Source: Stappia sp. MMSF_3263 (GTDB lineage Bacteria > Pseudomonadota > Alphaproteobacteria > Rhizobiales > Stappiaceae). From it: a stretch of DNA of 64,000 bases. Under the pieces are notes generated by a model that saw only the letters and a program-made list of their open reading frames with translations, searched no databases and was not told where the DNA came from. How positions within the stretch are numbered: the stretch's first letter is position 1; each line of letters starts with the position of its first letter. Made by a program: the position numbers and the translations under genes. Where the stretch lies: the NCBI RefSeq assembly GCF_030733745.1, contig NZ_JASHIK010000003.1:38501-102500 (forward strand), in the 5' to 3' direction. Positions 27,915 through 36,775 of this stretch are shown in pieces.

Positions 27915-29411
27915 ATGACCACCATCGAGAATGCCATCGGCGGCCAGCGTGCCGTCTCCCGATCGACCCGCACGCAAGGCGTGTTCAACCCCGCCACCGG
28001 AGAGCAGTCGGCGACGCTGCCGCTATCGACGGCTGACGAAGTCGCCGAGGCGATCGCCGCCGCGAAGGCCGCCTTCCCGGCCTGGCGTGACACACCTCCC
28101 TTGAAGCGCGCGCGGATGATGTTCCGCTTCAAGGAACTGCTCACCGCCCATGCCGACGACATCGCCCGGGCGGTCTCGGCCGAGCACGGAAAGACCCATG
28201 ACGATGCGCTCGGCGAAGTCGCGCGCGGCATCGAGGTGGTGGAGTTTGCCTGTGGCATTCCGCATCTGCTGAAGGGCGAGTTCGCCCGCAATGTCGGCCC
28301 GGCCATCGACAGCTACTCCGACCGCCAGCCGCTCGGCGTGGTTGCCGGCATCACGCCGTTCAACTTCCCCGCCATGGTGCCCTTGTGGATGTATCCGATC
28401 GCGGTCGCCTGCGGGAACACCTTCATTCTGAAACCGTCGGAGCGAGATCCGTCCGCCGTGATGGTGGTCTACGACCTCTTCCAGAAGGCGGGCTTTCCCG
28501 ACGGCGTGCTCAATGTGGTGCATGGCGACAAGGAGGCGGTCGACGTCCTGCTGACCCATCCGGACGTCAAGGCGGTGTCTTTCGTCGGCTCCACGCCGAT
28601 CGCCGAGTACGTCTATTCGACAGGTACGGCGCACGGAAAGCGCGTTCAGGCGCTGGGCGGCGCCAAGAACCACATGATCGTCATGCCGGATGCCGACATG
28701 GACCAGGCCGCCGACGCGCTGATGGGTGCGGGCTACGGCTCCGCAGGCGAGCGCTGCATGGCGATCTCCGTCGCCGTTCCCATTGGCGAGGAGACCGCCG
28801 ACCGGCTGGTGGAAAAACTCGTGCCGCGCGTCCAGGCGCTGAAGATCGGGCCGGCGACCGACAAGGACGCCGAGATGGGGCCGGTCGTCACACAGCAGCA
28901 CATGCGCAAGGTGCTTGGCTACATTGACCAGGGCGAGAAGGAGGGTGCCGAGCTTCTCGTCGACGGTCGCGGCTTCTCCCTGCAGGGTTACGAGAATGGC
29001 TATTTCGTCGGCGGCACCCTGTTCGACCGGGTGACGAAGGACATGACGATCTACAAGGAGGAGATCTTCGGTCCGGTTCTCTCGGTGGTGCGCGCCAAGG
29101 GTTACGAGGAGGCCCTGTCGCTGATCAACGAGCACGAATATGGCAACGGAACCGCGATCTTCACCCGTGACGGCGATGCCGCGCGGGCCTTCGCCGACCG
29201 GATCGAAGTCGGCATGGTCGGCATCAACGTGCCGATCCCGGTGCCGGTCGCCTATTTCTCCTTCGGCGGCTGGAAGCGGTCGCTGTTCGGCGACCACGCG
29301 ATCTACGGTGCGGAAGGCGTGCGCTTCAACACACGGCTCAAGACCGTGACGACGCGCTGGCCGGCCGGCATCAAGGACGGCGCGGTCTACACCTTCCCGA
29401 ATATGGAGTGA
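27915..29411 (+). CDS. mmsA: CoA-acylating methylmalonate-semialdehyde dehydrogenase
   Basis: A 498-residue aldehyde dehydrogenase of the MmsA family, which oxidises malonate or methylmalonate semialdehyde with NAD and coenzyme A, releasing CO2 and acetyl- or propionyl-CoA. Features are [19 protein letters not shown] (141-159), the NAD-site [19 protein letters not shown] and the catalytic Cys281 in GSAGERCMA. The absence of the glutamate used for acyl-enzyme hydrolysis (ALGGAKNH in place of ELGGK) fits the CoA-acylating class. It acts directly after the upstream aminotransferase and ends the pyrimidine pathway. Confidence 0.95.
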   Translation: MTTIENAIGGQRAVSRSTRTQGVFNPATGEQSATLPLSTADEVAEAIAAAKAAFPAWRDTPPLKRARMMFRFKELLTAHADDIARAVSAEHGKTHDDALGEVARGIEVVEFACGIPHLLKGEFARNVGPAIDSYSDRQPLGVVAGITPFNFPAMVPLWMYPIAVACGNTFILKPSERDPSAVMVVYDLFQKAGFPDGVLNVVHGDKEAVDVLLTHPDVKAVSFVGSTPIAEYVYSTGTAHGKRVQALGGAKNHMIVMPDADMDQAADALMGAGYGSAGERCMAISVAVPIGEETADRLVEKLVPRVQALKIGPATDKDAEMGPVVTQQHMRKVLGYIDQGEKEGAELLVDGRGFSLQGYENGYFVGGTLFDRVTKDMTIYKEEIFGPVLSVVRAKGYEEALSLINEHEYGNGTAIFTRDGDAARAFADRIEVGMVGINVPIPVPVAYFSFGGWKRSLFGDHAIYGAEGVRFNTRLKTVTTRWPAGIKDGAVYTFPNME

Positions 29412-29417
29412 ACCGGG

Positions 29418-29705
29418 ATGCACCGTGCCACGGCCAAGGCCACGACCCTGATCGATGACGCTAGGGTACGCGTCACCCGCTTCGACTTCGTGCCCGGCGC
29501 GGAGACGGGCTGGCATCGCCACGGCCTGGACTATGTGATCACGACACTGACCGAGTGCCACATGCTGCTGGAGGAGCCGGGCGGCGAGAGTCGCTCGGTC
29601 CTGATCCCGGCCGGCACGGTCTACCGCCGCGACGAGGGCGTCGAGCACAACGTCATCAACGAGGGCTCGGCGACGATGTCCTTCATCGAAACCGAACTGA
29701 AATAG
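29418..29705 (+). CDS. Small cupin domain protein
   Basis: A 95-residue single-domain cupin. The first metal-binding motif is GWHRHGLDYVITTLTE (residues 32-47) and the second is RRDEGVEHNVINEG, supplying His35, His37 and His76-type ligands. The gene begins six bases after mmsA and ends 11 bases before the amidohydrolase, so it belongs to the pyrimidine operon. Its role is unknown; a metal-dependent isomerase/tautomerase or a ligand-binding protein for an unstable intermediate such as a semialdehyde are possibilities. Confidence 0.82.
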   Translation: MHRATAKATTLIDDARVRVTRFDFVPGAETGWHRHGLDYVITTLTECHMLLEEPGGESRSVLIPAGTVYRRDEGVEHNVINEGSATMSFIETELK

Positions 29706-29716
29706 GAGCGCGCACC

Positions 29717-30976
29717 ATGGCAGCAGCACCGGGCCAGAATCTCAGGATCGATCCCGACCGGCTCTGGGACAGCCTGATGGAGATGGCGAAGATCGGCCCT
29801 GGCGTTGCCGGCGGCAACAACCGCCAGACGCTGACCGATGCCGACAATGAAGGCCGCAAGCTGTTTCAGGCCTGGTGCGAGGCGGCGGGCCTGACCATGG
29901 GTGTCGACACGATGGGCAACATGTTCATGACGCGGCCCGGCACCGATCCGGACGCCGATCCGGTCTATATGGGCTCGCATCTCGACACTCAGCCGACCGG
30001 CGGCAAATATGACGGCGTGCTCGGCGTTCTGGGCGGACTGGAAGTGATCCGCGCCCTCAACGACCTCGACATCAGGACGCGCCGGCCGATCGTGCTCACC
30101 AACTGGACCAACGAGGAAGGCACGCGTTTCGCGCCCGCCATGCTCGCCTCCGGCGTCTTTGCCGGCGTGCATGACCTCGACTGGGCCTATGCCCGCAAGG
30201 ACGCGGACGGCAAGACTGTCGGCGAGGAGCTGAAGCGTGTCGGCTGGGTCGGCGAGGAGGAGGTAGGCGCGCGCAAGGACAAGATCCACGCCATGTTCGA
30301 GCTGCATATCGAGCAGGGACCGATCCTGGAGGCCGAGGGCAAGGACATCGGTGTCGTCACCCACGGCCAGGGCCTGTGGTGGCTGGAGGTCACCGTCACC
30401 GGCAAGGACAGCCACACGGGTTCGACGCCGATGCCGATGCGCAGGAATGCCGGGCTCGGCATGGCGCGCATGACCGAGCTCGTGCACGAGATCGCCATGA
30501 AGCACCAGCCGCGCGCCGTCGGCGCCATTGGCCACTGCGACGTCCATCCCAATTCGCGCAACGTCATCCCGGGCAAGGTGGTCTTCACCATCGACTTCCG
30601 CTCGCCTGATCAGGAAACGCTTGATGCGATGAAGGCGGAGTTCGAGGAGAAGGCGCCGGGGATTGCCGAGGATCTGGGCCTGTCCGTCACGATCGAGGCG
30701 GTCGGTCATTTCGATCCGGTCACCTTCGACGAGACCTGCGTCAGGGCCGTGCGCAATGCGGCCGAGAAGCTCGGCTACTCGCATCAGGACATCATCTCGG
30801 GGGCGGGCCACGATGCCTGCTGGGTCAACAAGGTCGCGCCGACGGCGATGATCATGTGTCCCTGCGTCGACGGGTTGTCGCACAACGAAGCGGAGGACAT
30901 CACGAGGGACTGGGCGCGGGCCGGCGCCGACGTGCTGCTGCACGCGGTACTGGAAGCGGCGGAGATCGTGGAATAG
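29717..30976 (+). CDS. Zn-dependent amidohydrolase (N-carbamoyl-beta-alanine amidohydrolase type)
   Basis: A 419-residue M20-family hydrolase of the hydantoinase/carbamoylase group (HyuC/AmaB type). Metal ligands are visible as GSHLDTQPTGGKYDG (His88, Asp99), NEEGTRF (Glu133/Glu134), HIEQG and the late GHDA and SHNE motifs. In this operon it should cleave N-carbamoyl-beta-alanine and N-carbamoyl-3-aminoisobutyrate to the beta-amino acid, CO2 and ammonia. ATG 29717 follows TAGGAG; a longer frame overlaps the cupin and is not coding. An alternative role in hydantoin or allantoate metabolism is less likely given the neighbours. Confidence 0.9.
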   Translation: MAAAPGQNLRIDPDRLWDSLMEMAKIGPGVAGGNNRQTLTDADNEGRKLFQAWCEAAGLTMGVDTMGNMFMTRPGTDPDADPVYMGSHLDTQPTGGKYDGVLGVLGGLEVIRALNDLDIRTRRPIVLTNWTNEEGTRFAPAMLASGVFAGVHDLDWAYARKDADGKTVGEELKRVGWVGEEEVGARKDKIHAMFELHIEQGPILEAEGKDIGVVTHGQGLWWLEVTVTGKDSHTGSTPMPMRRNAGLGMARMTELVHEIAMKHQPRAVGAIGHCDVHPNSRNVIPGKVVFTIDFRSPDQETLDAMKAEFEEKAPGIAEDLGLSVTIEAVGHFDPVTFDETCVRAVRNAAEKLGYSHQDIISGAGHDACWVNKVAPTAMIMCPCVDGLSHNEAEDITRDWARAGADVLLHAVLEAAEIVE

Positions 30977-31007
30977 ACGTCAGTCACAGCCAACCGGGGA
31001 CAGGTGA

Positions 31008-31640
31008 ATGGATCTTTCGACAGTGCTTTCCTTCGTCGCCGTTGCGGGGCTTTTGGTGATGTCGCCAGGTCCCAACGGCGTGCTCATCGCGCGCACGGTG
31101 CCGACTTCCGGTCGGCTCGCCGGTTTCGCCAATATCGCCGGCTTCATCACCGCCTTCTACCTGCATGGGGCGCTGGTGGTGTTCGGTGTTTCCGTCATCC
31201 TGGTTCGCTCGGCGGAACTGTTCTTCGCGGTCAAGATGCTGGGCGCCGCCTATCTGTGCTGGATCGGCTTCAAGGCCCTGCGGGACGCATGGCGCGGCGC
31301 CATTGCCCCGATCGATATCTCCCCGGCGCGGCGTCGGCGTACGCTCGTCATCGCCTACTGGGAGGGGTTGCTGACCAACGCGCTCAATCCGAAAGTGTCG
31401 ATGTTCTACCTGGCGGCCTTCCCGCAATTCCTTCCGCCTGGACTGGCGACGCCGGCCAACACGTTCACGCTGGTCTTCATCCATTCGATGCTCAATCTCG
31501 TCTGGTTCAGCCTGATGGTAATGGCTTTCTCGCGGCTTGCGGCGGCGGCGCGGGGCGGGACGTTCCAGCGCTGGATCAAGGGCGTCACGGGGGTCGTGTT
31601 CCTCGGCTTCGGCGCGAAACTGGCGACCATCGAGCCGTAG
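31008..31640 (+). CDS. LysE/RhtB family amino acid exporter
   Basis: A 210-residue inner-membrane protein with six hydrophobic segments. The family signature SPGPNGVLI (19-27), the KMLGAAYLCWIGFKALR region and TNALNPKVSMFYLAAFPQF are all present. The gene lies between the amidohydrolase and dihydropyrimidinase genes, spaced 31 and 78 bases, suggesting export of excess beta-alanine or 3-aminoisobutyrate during pyrimidine breakdown. That substrate is an inference from context. Confidence 0.88.
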   Translation: MDLSTVLSFVAVAGLLVMSPGPNGVLIARTVPTSGRLAGFANIAGFITAFYLHGALVVFGVSVILVRSAELFFAVKMLGAAYLCWIGFKALRDAWRGAIAPIDISPARRRRTLVIAYWEGLLTNALNPKVSMFYLAAFPQFLPPGLATPANTFTLVFIHSMLNLVWFSLMVMAFSRLAAAARGGTFQRWIKGVTGVVFLGFGAKLATIEP

Positions 31641-31718
31641 GGACATAAACGGAAGGAACGGCCGGGAACCGGCGGATCCCGGCGACCAGACACACCGGAA
31701 CACGAGAGGGAACCAGAC

Positions 31719-33176
31719 ATGGCCAGCAAAGTGATCAAGGGCGGTACGGTCGTCACAGCCGACCTCAGCTACAAGGCGGATGTGAAGATCGAGGGCGGCC
31801 GCATCGTCGAGATCGGCGCAGGTCTCTCCGGCGACGAAGTGCTCGATGCCACCGGCTGCTACGTGATGCCGGGCGGCATCGACCCGCATGTGCATCTGGA
31901 AATGCCCTTCATGGGCACCTATTCCGCCGACGACTTCGAGAGTGGCACGCGCGCCGGCCTTGCCGGCGGCACCACGATGGTGGTCGACTTCTGCCTGCCG
32001 GCGCCCGGACAGTCGCTGCTCGAGGCACTGACCATGTGGGACAACAAGTCGACACGGGCCAATTGCGACTATTCCTTCCACATGGCGGTCACCTGGTGGG
32101 GCGAACAGGTCTTCAACGAGATGGAGACGGTGGTTCGCGACAAGGGCATCAACACGTTCAAGCACTTCATGGCCTACAAGGGCGCGCTGATGGTGGATGA
32201 CGACGAGATGTTCGCCTCGTTCCAGCGCTGCGCCGAGCTTGGTGCGCTGCCCATGGTGCATGCGGAGAACGGCGACGTGGTCGCCCAGTTGCAGGCCAAG
32301 CTGATGGCCGAGGGCAACAACGGCCCCGAGGCGCATGCCTATTCACGTCCGGCCGAAGTGGAGGGCGAGGCCACCAACCGGGCGATCATGATCGCCGACA
32401 TGGCCGGCGTGCCGCTTTATGTGGTGCACACCTCGTCCGAGCAGGCGCATGAGGCGATCCGCCGGGCCAAGCAGAATGGCATCCGCTGCTATGGCGAGCC
32501 GCTGATCCAACACCTGACGCTTGACGACAGCGAATACAGGAACGCCGACTGGGACCATGCCGCGCGACGGGTGATGTCGCCGCCCTTCCGCGACAAGAAG
32601 CACCAGGACAGTCTCTGGGCCGGCCTGCAGGCCGGCACGCTGCAGGTGGTGGCGACCGACCACTGCGCCTTCACCACGGAGCAGAAGCGCACCGGCCTTG
32701 GCGATTTCACCAAGATCCCCAACGGCACCGGCGGTCTGGAAGACCGCATGCCGATGCTGTGGACCCGAGGCGTTGCCACCGGCCGGCTGACCATGAACGA
32801 GTTCGTCGCCGTGACCTCGACCAACATCGCCAAGATCCTCAACATCTACCCGAAGAAGGGTGCGATCCTTGTGGGGGCGGATGCCGATATCGTCGTCTGG
32901 GATCCGGCGAGGGAAAAGACGATTTCCGCGTCGAACCAGCAGTCGGCCATCGACTACAATGTGTTCGAGGGCAAGCATGTGAAGGGCCTGCCGCGCTTCA
33001 CGCTGACCCGCGGCGAGGTGGCGATCGACGACGGCGCGGTGAAGACCCGCGAGGGCCATGGGCAGTTCGTCGCCCGCGAGCCGTTCCAGGCGGTCAACAG
33101 GGCGCTGTCGACCTGGAAGGATCTGACCGCGCCGCGCAAGGTGGAACGCTCGGGCATTCCCCGCAGCGGCGTGTAA
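31719..33176 (+). CDS. hydA: Dihydropyrimidinase
   Basis: A 485-residue cyclic amidohydrolase that opens dihydrouracil or dihydrothymine to N-carbamoyl-beta-amino acids. The binuclear metal centre is given by HVH (His57, His59), the carboxylated lysine Lys154 in FMAYKGALM, a histidine in MVHAENGD and in VVHTSS, and Asp in VATDHCAF. The tyrosine of the substrate pocket is likely in the same FMAYKG segment. Length and motif order match bacterial D-hydantoinase/dihydropyrimidinases. It is the second enzyme of the reductive pathway and is followed after about 107 bases by the ABC importer genes. Confidence 0.95.
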   Translation: MASKVIKGGTVVTADLSYKADVKIEGGRIVEIGAGLSGDEVLDATGCYVMPGGIDPHVHLEMPFMGTYSADDFESGTRAGLAGGTTMVVDFCLPAPGQSLLEALTMWDNKSTRANCDYSFHMAVTWWGEQVFNEMETVVRDKGINTFKHFMAYKGALMVDDDEMFASFQRCAELGALPMVHAENGDVVAQLQAKLMAEGNNGPEAHAYSRPAEVEGEATNRAIMIADMAGVPLYVVHTSSEQAHEAIRRAKQNGIRCYGEPLIQHLTLDDSEYRNADWDHAARRVMSPPFRDKKHQDSLWAGLQAGTLQVVATDHCAFTTEQKRTGLGDFTKIPNGTGGLEDRMPMLWTRGVATGRLTMNEFVAVTSTNIAKILNIYPKKGAILVGADADIVVWDPAREKTISASNQQSAIDYNVFEGKHVKGLPRFTLTRGEVAIDDGAVKTREGHGQFVAREPFQAVNRALSTWKDLTAPRKVERSGIPRSGV

Positions 33177-33283
33177 GGGGGAGGGGCGGGACGCGGGTCA
33201 AATGGCCGGCTCCTTGCTTATCCAAAGGGTTTCAAGGGCGCGAAACTGATCCGCCTTGGCGTGCGACATGAGAGGGAGACGGG

Positions 33284-34096
33284 GTGACGATGCAAGCACA
33301 GCCAGCGGAAGAGGCGGTCGCGCCGGTCATCGACATTTCAGGGCTTTCGCTGACCTTCGAGACCAATGACGGTCCGGTCCATGCCTTGTCGGACATCGAC
33401 CTGGAGATAGGGGCCGGCGATTTCGTCTCCTTCATCGGGCCGAGCGGTTGCGGCAAGACGACCTTGCTGCGGGTGATCGCAGACCTCGAGACGCCGACCG
33501 GCGGCTCGATCTCCGTCAACGGCATGACGCCGGACGAGGCCAGGCTGAAGCGTGCCTACGGCTATATCTTCCAGGCGGCCGCCCTCTATCCCTGGCGCAC
33601 CATCGCCGACAACATCGCCCTGCCGCTGGAAATCATGGGCTTTTCCAAGGCTGACCGGGAGGAGCGCATCCGCCGCAACATGGAGCTGGTCAACCTTTCC
33701 GGCTTCGAGCGCAAGTATCCCTGGCAGCTCTCGGGCGGCATGCAGCAACGCGCCTCCATCGCCCGTGCGCTCTCCTTCGATCCGGACCTGCTGCTGATGG
33801 ATGAGCCCTTCGGCGCGCTCGACGAGATCGTCCGCGACCACCTGAACGAGCAGCTGCTGAAGCTGTGGGCCAAGACCAGCAAGACGGTGGTTTTCGTCAC
33901 CCACTCGATCCCCGAAGCGGTGTTCCTGTCGACCAAGATCGTGGTGCTGTGCCCGCGCCCGGGCCGCATCTACGACGTGATCGAGAGCGACCTGCCGCGC
34001 GAACGCACCCTCGACATCCGCGAGACGCCGGAATTCCTGAAGATCGCCCACCGCGTTCGCGAGGGACTTCGGGCGGGGCACAGCTATGATGACTGA
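33284..34096 (+). CDS. ABC transporter ATP-binding protein (pyrimidine locus)
   Basis: A 270-residue ATPase of the nitrate/sulfonate/NMT1-type importer family. Walker A is GPSGCGKTT, the Q-loop is in YIFQAAALYPWRT, the signature is LSGGMQQR, Walker B LLLMDEPFGALDE and the switch His is in FVTHSIPEA. The start may be GTG 33284 or ATG 33290; both share the same GGGAG. The stop overlaps the start of the following two-helix protein. The importer probably supplies uracil, thymine or related rings to the catabolic enzymes; specificity is not proven. Confidence 0.9.
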   Translation: MTMQAQPAEEAVAPVIDISGLSLTFETNDGPVHALSDIDLEIGAGDFVSFIGPSGCGKTTLLRVIADLETPTGGSISVNGMTPDEARLKRAYGYIFQAAALYPWRTIADNIALPLEIMGFSKADREERIRRNMELVNLSGFERKYPWQLSGGMQQRASIARALSFDPDLLLMDEPFGALDEIVRDHLNEQLLKLWAKTSKTVVFVTHSIPEAVFLSTKIVVLCPRPGRIYDVIESDLPRERTLDIRETPEFLKIAHRVREGLRAGHSYDD

Positions 34097-34646
34097 GACC
34101 GTGCGGTTTCGTATCGGCTGGCGCGCGACGGAGATGACGCGCACGCGCGACGGCGAGGTCGACCGCTTCACCATCACCTCGCATCAGACGCCGCTCGCGA
34201 CGCTGCTGGCCGGACTTCCGGTTGCCATTCTTGCCCTTGCGACGGTGACCTATGCCATGGCGCATCTCGATATCGTGACGCTCGTGATGGCGGGCCTGCT
34301 CGGCTACATGCTCTACGAACTCGCGCGGTCGAATTTCGGCATGGTCCTGCTACGCGTCGGGCGGGAGATCGAGGCAACCTCGATGCTGGTATTCCCGGGC
34401 CTCGGCGCCGTGCCGCTCGGGCCGGCACGAAGATGGCCGCTCGACGCGGTGTCGAGCGTCTCGATGGGGCAAACGGAATACGGCAAGGCCAAGACCAAGC
34501 CGGTCGACTGGCCGGGCTACGGCCTTGAAGTGAAGGTCGGCGAGGCTGCGGCGCGGCGGCTGGTGTCCGGTGTGACGCTGGAACAGGCCGAGACCCTGCG
34601 CGGCGCGATTCTGGCGCGGATGGAACGGGAGGAGGAGGCCCCATGA
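34086..34646 (+). CDS. Two-helix membrane protein encoded inside the pyrimidine ABC operon
   Basis: A 186-residue protein I do not recognise. Two adjacent hydrophobic helices (about 37-57 and 61-79) are preceded by a 35-residue Arg/Thr-rich segment and followed by a ~100-residue soluble domain with a beta-rich look (SMLVFPGLGAVPLGPARRW, then YGLEVKVGEAAARRLVSG). The start overlaps the ATPase gene by 11 bases, and the stop overlaps the permease by ATGA, so it is translated as part of the transporter operon. It is too small and lacks the EAA loop to be a permease. It may be an accessory or regulatory subunit. Confidence 0.75.
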   Translation: MMTETVRFRIGWRATEMTRTRDGEVDRFTITSHQTPLATLLAGLPVAILALATVTYAMAHLDIVTLVMAGLLGYMLYELARSNFGMVLLRVGREIEATSMLVFPGLGAVPLGPARRWPLDAVSSVSMGQTEYGKAKTKPVDWPGYGLEVKVGEAAARRLVSGVTLEQAETLRGAILARMEREEEAP

Positions 34647-35563
34647 GTTCGGCAGCGCTTTCCGTTTCTCCCCGCTCGCCCTTCGCCGGCCTGCTGCAGG
34701 GCACGGCCGGGCCGGTGATCGTGGTCGTCGCGGCGATCATCGCCATCTGGTATCTGGCGGCGGTGATGCTCAACACGCCGTTCCAGCGCGACATCTACAA
34801 GCGCGGCGGGGTCGAGAATGCACCGCTCGCGCAGCTTGTCGCCGACACGCTGTCGCAGGATCGCCCTGTGCTACCTGCCCCGCACCAGGTGGCGGTCGAG
34901 CTCTGGGACACCACGGCCAACAAGGCGGTGACCTCGAAGCGCAGCCTGATCTATCACAGCTCGATCACCCTCTCCTCGACGCTTCTCGGCTTCGTCCTCG
35001 GTACCGGGCTCGGCATTGTCCTGGCCATCGGCGTGGTGCACAGCCGGGTGCTCGACAAGAGCCTGATGCCCTGGGTGATCTCCTCGCAGACGATCCCGAT
35101 CCTTGCCATCGCGCCGATGATCATCGTCGTGCTCAACGCCATCGGCATTTCCGGCCTGCTGCCCAAGGCGATGATCTCCACCTATCTCTCCTTCTTCCCG
35201 GTCACCGTCGGCATGGTGAAGGGGCTGCGCTCGCCCGAGACCATCCAGCTCGACCTGATGAAGACCTATTCGGCAAGCCGGATCCAGGCGTTGTGGAAGC
35301 TGCGCCTGCCCTCCGCCGCCCCCTACCTCTTCGCCTCGATGAAGGTCGGTGTCGCCGCGAGCCTCGTCGGGGCCATCGTCGGCGAGTTGCCGACCGGCGC
35401 GGTGGCGGGTCTCGGCGCCCGGCTTCTCGCCGGATCCTACTACGGCCAGACAGTGCAGATCTGGTCGGCGCTGATCCTCGCCGCGGTCATCGCCGCGTCG
35501 CTGGTGGCGCTGATCGGGCTGGCCGAGCGGATCGTCCTGAAGCGCATGGGGATGGGGCAATGA
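34643..35563 (+). CDS. ABC transporter permease 1 (pyrimidine locus)
   Basis: A 306-residue inner-membrane permease of the BPD_transp_1 (SsuC/TauC/ThiX-like) family with about six helices. A longer periplasmic loop sits after helix 1 (residues 45-95). The permease-ATPase coupling EAA-like loop is around YSASRIQALWKLRLPSAAPY near residue 210. It starts in an ATGA overlap with the two-helix protein and ends overlapping the second permease, consistent with equimolar translation of a heterodimeric channel. Confidence 0.9.
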   Translation: MSSAALSVSPRSPFAGLLQGTAGPVIVVVAAIIAIWYLAAVMLNTPFQRDIYKRGGVENAPLAQLVADTLSQDRPVLPAPHQVAVELWDTTANKAVTSKRSLIYHSSITLSSTLLGFVLGTGLGIVLAIGVVHSRVLDKSLMPWVISSQTIPILAIAPMIIVVLNAIGISGLLPKAMISTYLSFFPVTVGMVKGLRSPETIQLDLMKTYSASRIQALWKLRLPSAAPYLFASMKVGVAASLVGAIVGELPTGAVAGLGARLLAGSYYGQTVQIWSALILAAVIAASLVALIGLAERIVLKRMGMGQ

Positions 35564-36741
35564 ACACGGCACAGCTTCCAGGTGGCCCGGACTCGCTTGG
35601 CATGGGCGCGAAATTGTCGCCGGTGACGCGGCTCCTCTCGACTGCCGCCCTCGTCCTTGCGGTGATGGCGAGCATGCTGCCGCTGATCTCGGGAGAGGCC
35701 GTGTTTCTGGGCCTGTTCGAAAGCCCGTTCCTGGCCGTTTCGGCGCTGGCCGCGGTCCTGGTGCTCACCCCCTATAGGTTCCGCTTCTTCCATGGCCCGG
35801 CGGCGATCCTCGCGCTTGCCGGCGTCTCCTACGGGCTGGCCTTCGCCCTGATTGCCCTGATCGGCCGCCATCCGGGCATGGCCGGCCACGGCTTCTGGGC
35901 CTATGTCGCGGTCGCTTGGGCGATGGCCTGGCTCTCGGTGGAGGAGATGGCGGCGCTGTCGCCGCGCAATCCGTTGCTGCGACGGCTCGTGTCGCTTGCC
36001 ATTCCGCTCTCCTTCGGCGTCTGGCTGCTGATCCTCTGGCAGGTTCTGGTGGTGGGCTTCGCTGTTCCCAAAGTGTTGTTGCCGGCGCCAGCCGACATCT
36101 GGACGCGTCTCCTCGCCTCGCCCGCGATCCTGTGGGCCGATTTCCGCCAGACCTTCCTGAAAGGCGTGCTGGTCGGTTACGCCGTCGGCTGCGGGTCGGG
36201 TTTCCTGGTGGCCATCCTGGTCGACAGGGTGCCGTTCCTGCGCCGCGGCCTGCTGCCGATCGGCAATCTCGTCTCGGCCCTGCCGATCATCGGCGTCGCG
36301 CCGATCATGGTCATGTGGTTCGGTTTCGACTGGCCGTCCAAGGCGGCGGTGGTGATCATCATGACCTTCTTCCCGATGCTGGTGAACACGGTCACAGGAC
36401 TTGCCGCCGCTGACCGCATCCAGCACGACCTGATGCACACTTACGCGGCAAACTATCGCCAGACGCTGGCCAAGATGCGGCTGCCAATGGCCATGCCCTT
36501 CATCTTCAATGCCTTGAAAATCAACTCGACGCTGGCCCTCATCGGGGCCATTGTTGCCGAATTCTTCGGCACGCCCATCGTCGGTATGGGCTTCCGCATC
36601 TCCACCGAAGTGGGGCGGATGAATGTCGACATGGTCTGGGCCTCGATCGCCGTTGCGGCGCTGGCCGGATCTCTTTTCTACGGATTGGTGACCCTCGTCG
36701 AACGGGCGGTCACGTTCTGGCATCCGTCAGTCCGGGGATAA
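35560..36741 (+). CDS. ABC transporter permease 2 with extra N-terminal helices (pyrimidine locus)
   Basis: A 393-residue permease of the same family as permease 1 but with an additional ~135 residues at the N-terminus that contain four hydrophobic segments (about 25-43, 57-72, 80-102 and 111-126). The conserved core of six helices follows from about 148, with the coupling loop YAANYRQTLAKMRLPMAMPF near 299-318. The start at ATG 35560 overlaps the previous stop (ATGA). With permease 1 it likely forms an asymmetric pore. The role of the extra helices is unknown. Confidence 0.9.
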   Translation: MNTAQLPGGPDSLGMGAKLSPVTRLLSTAALVLAVMASMLPLISGEAVFLGLFESPFLAVSALAAVLVLTPYRFRFFHGPAAILALAGVSYGLAFALIALIGRHPGMAGHGFWAYVAVAWAMAWLSVEEMAALSPRNPLLRRLVSLAIPLSFGVWLLILWQVLVVGFAVPKVLLPAPADIWTRLLASPAILWADFRQTFLKGVLVGYAVGCGSGFLVAILVDRVPFLRRGLLPIGNLVSALPIIGVAPIMVMWFGFDWPSKAAVVIIMTFFPMLVNTVTGLAAADRIQHDLMHTYAANYRQTLAKMRLPMAMPFIFNALKINSTLALIGAIVAEFFGTPIVGMGFRISTEVGRMNVDMVWASIAVAALAGSLFYGLVTLVERAVTFWHPSVRG

Positions 36742-36775
36742 CGGGCGGCGGAAGCCACACCAGAGGGAGTAGGAC

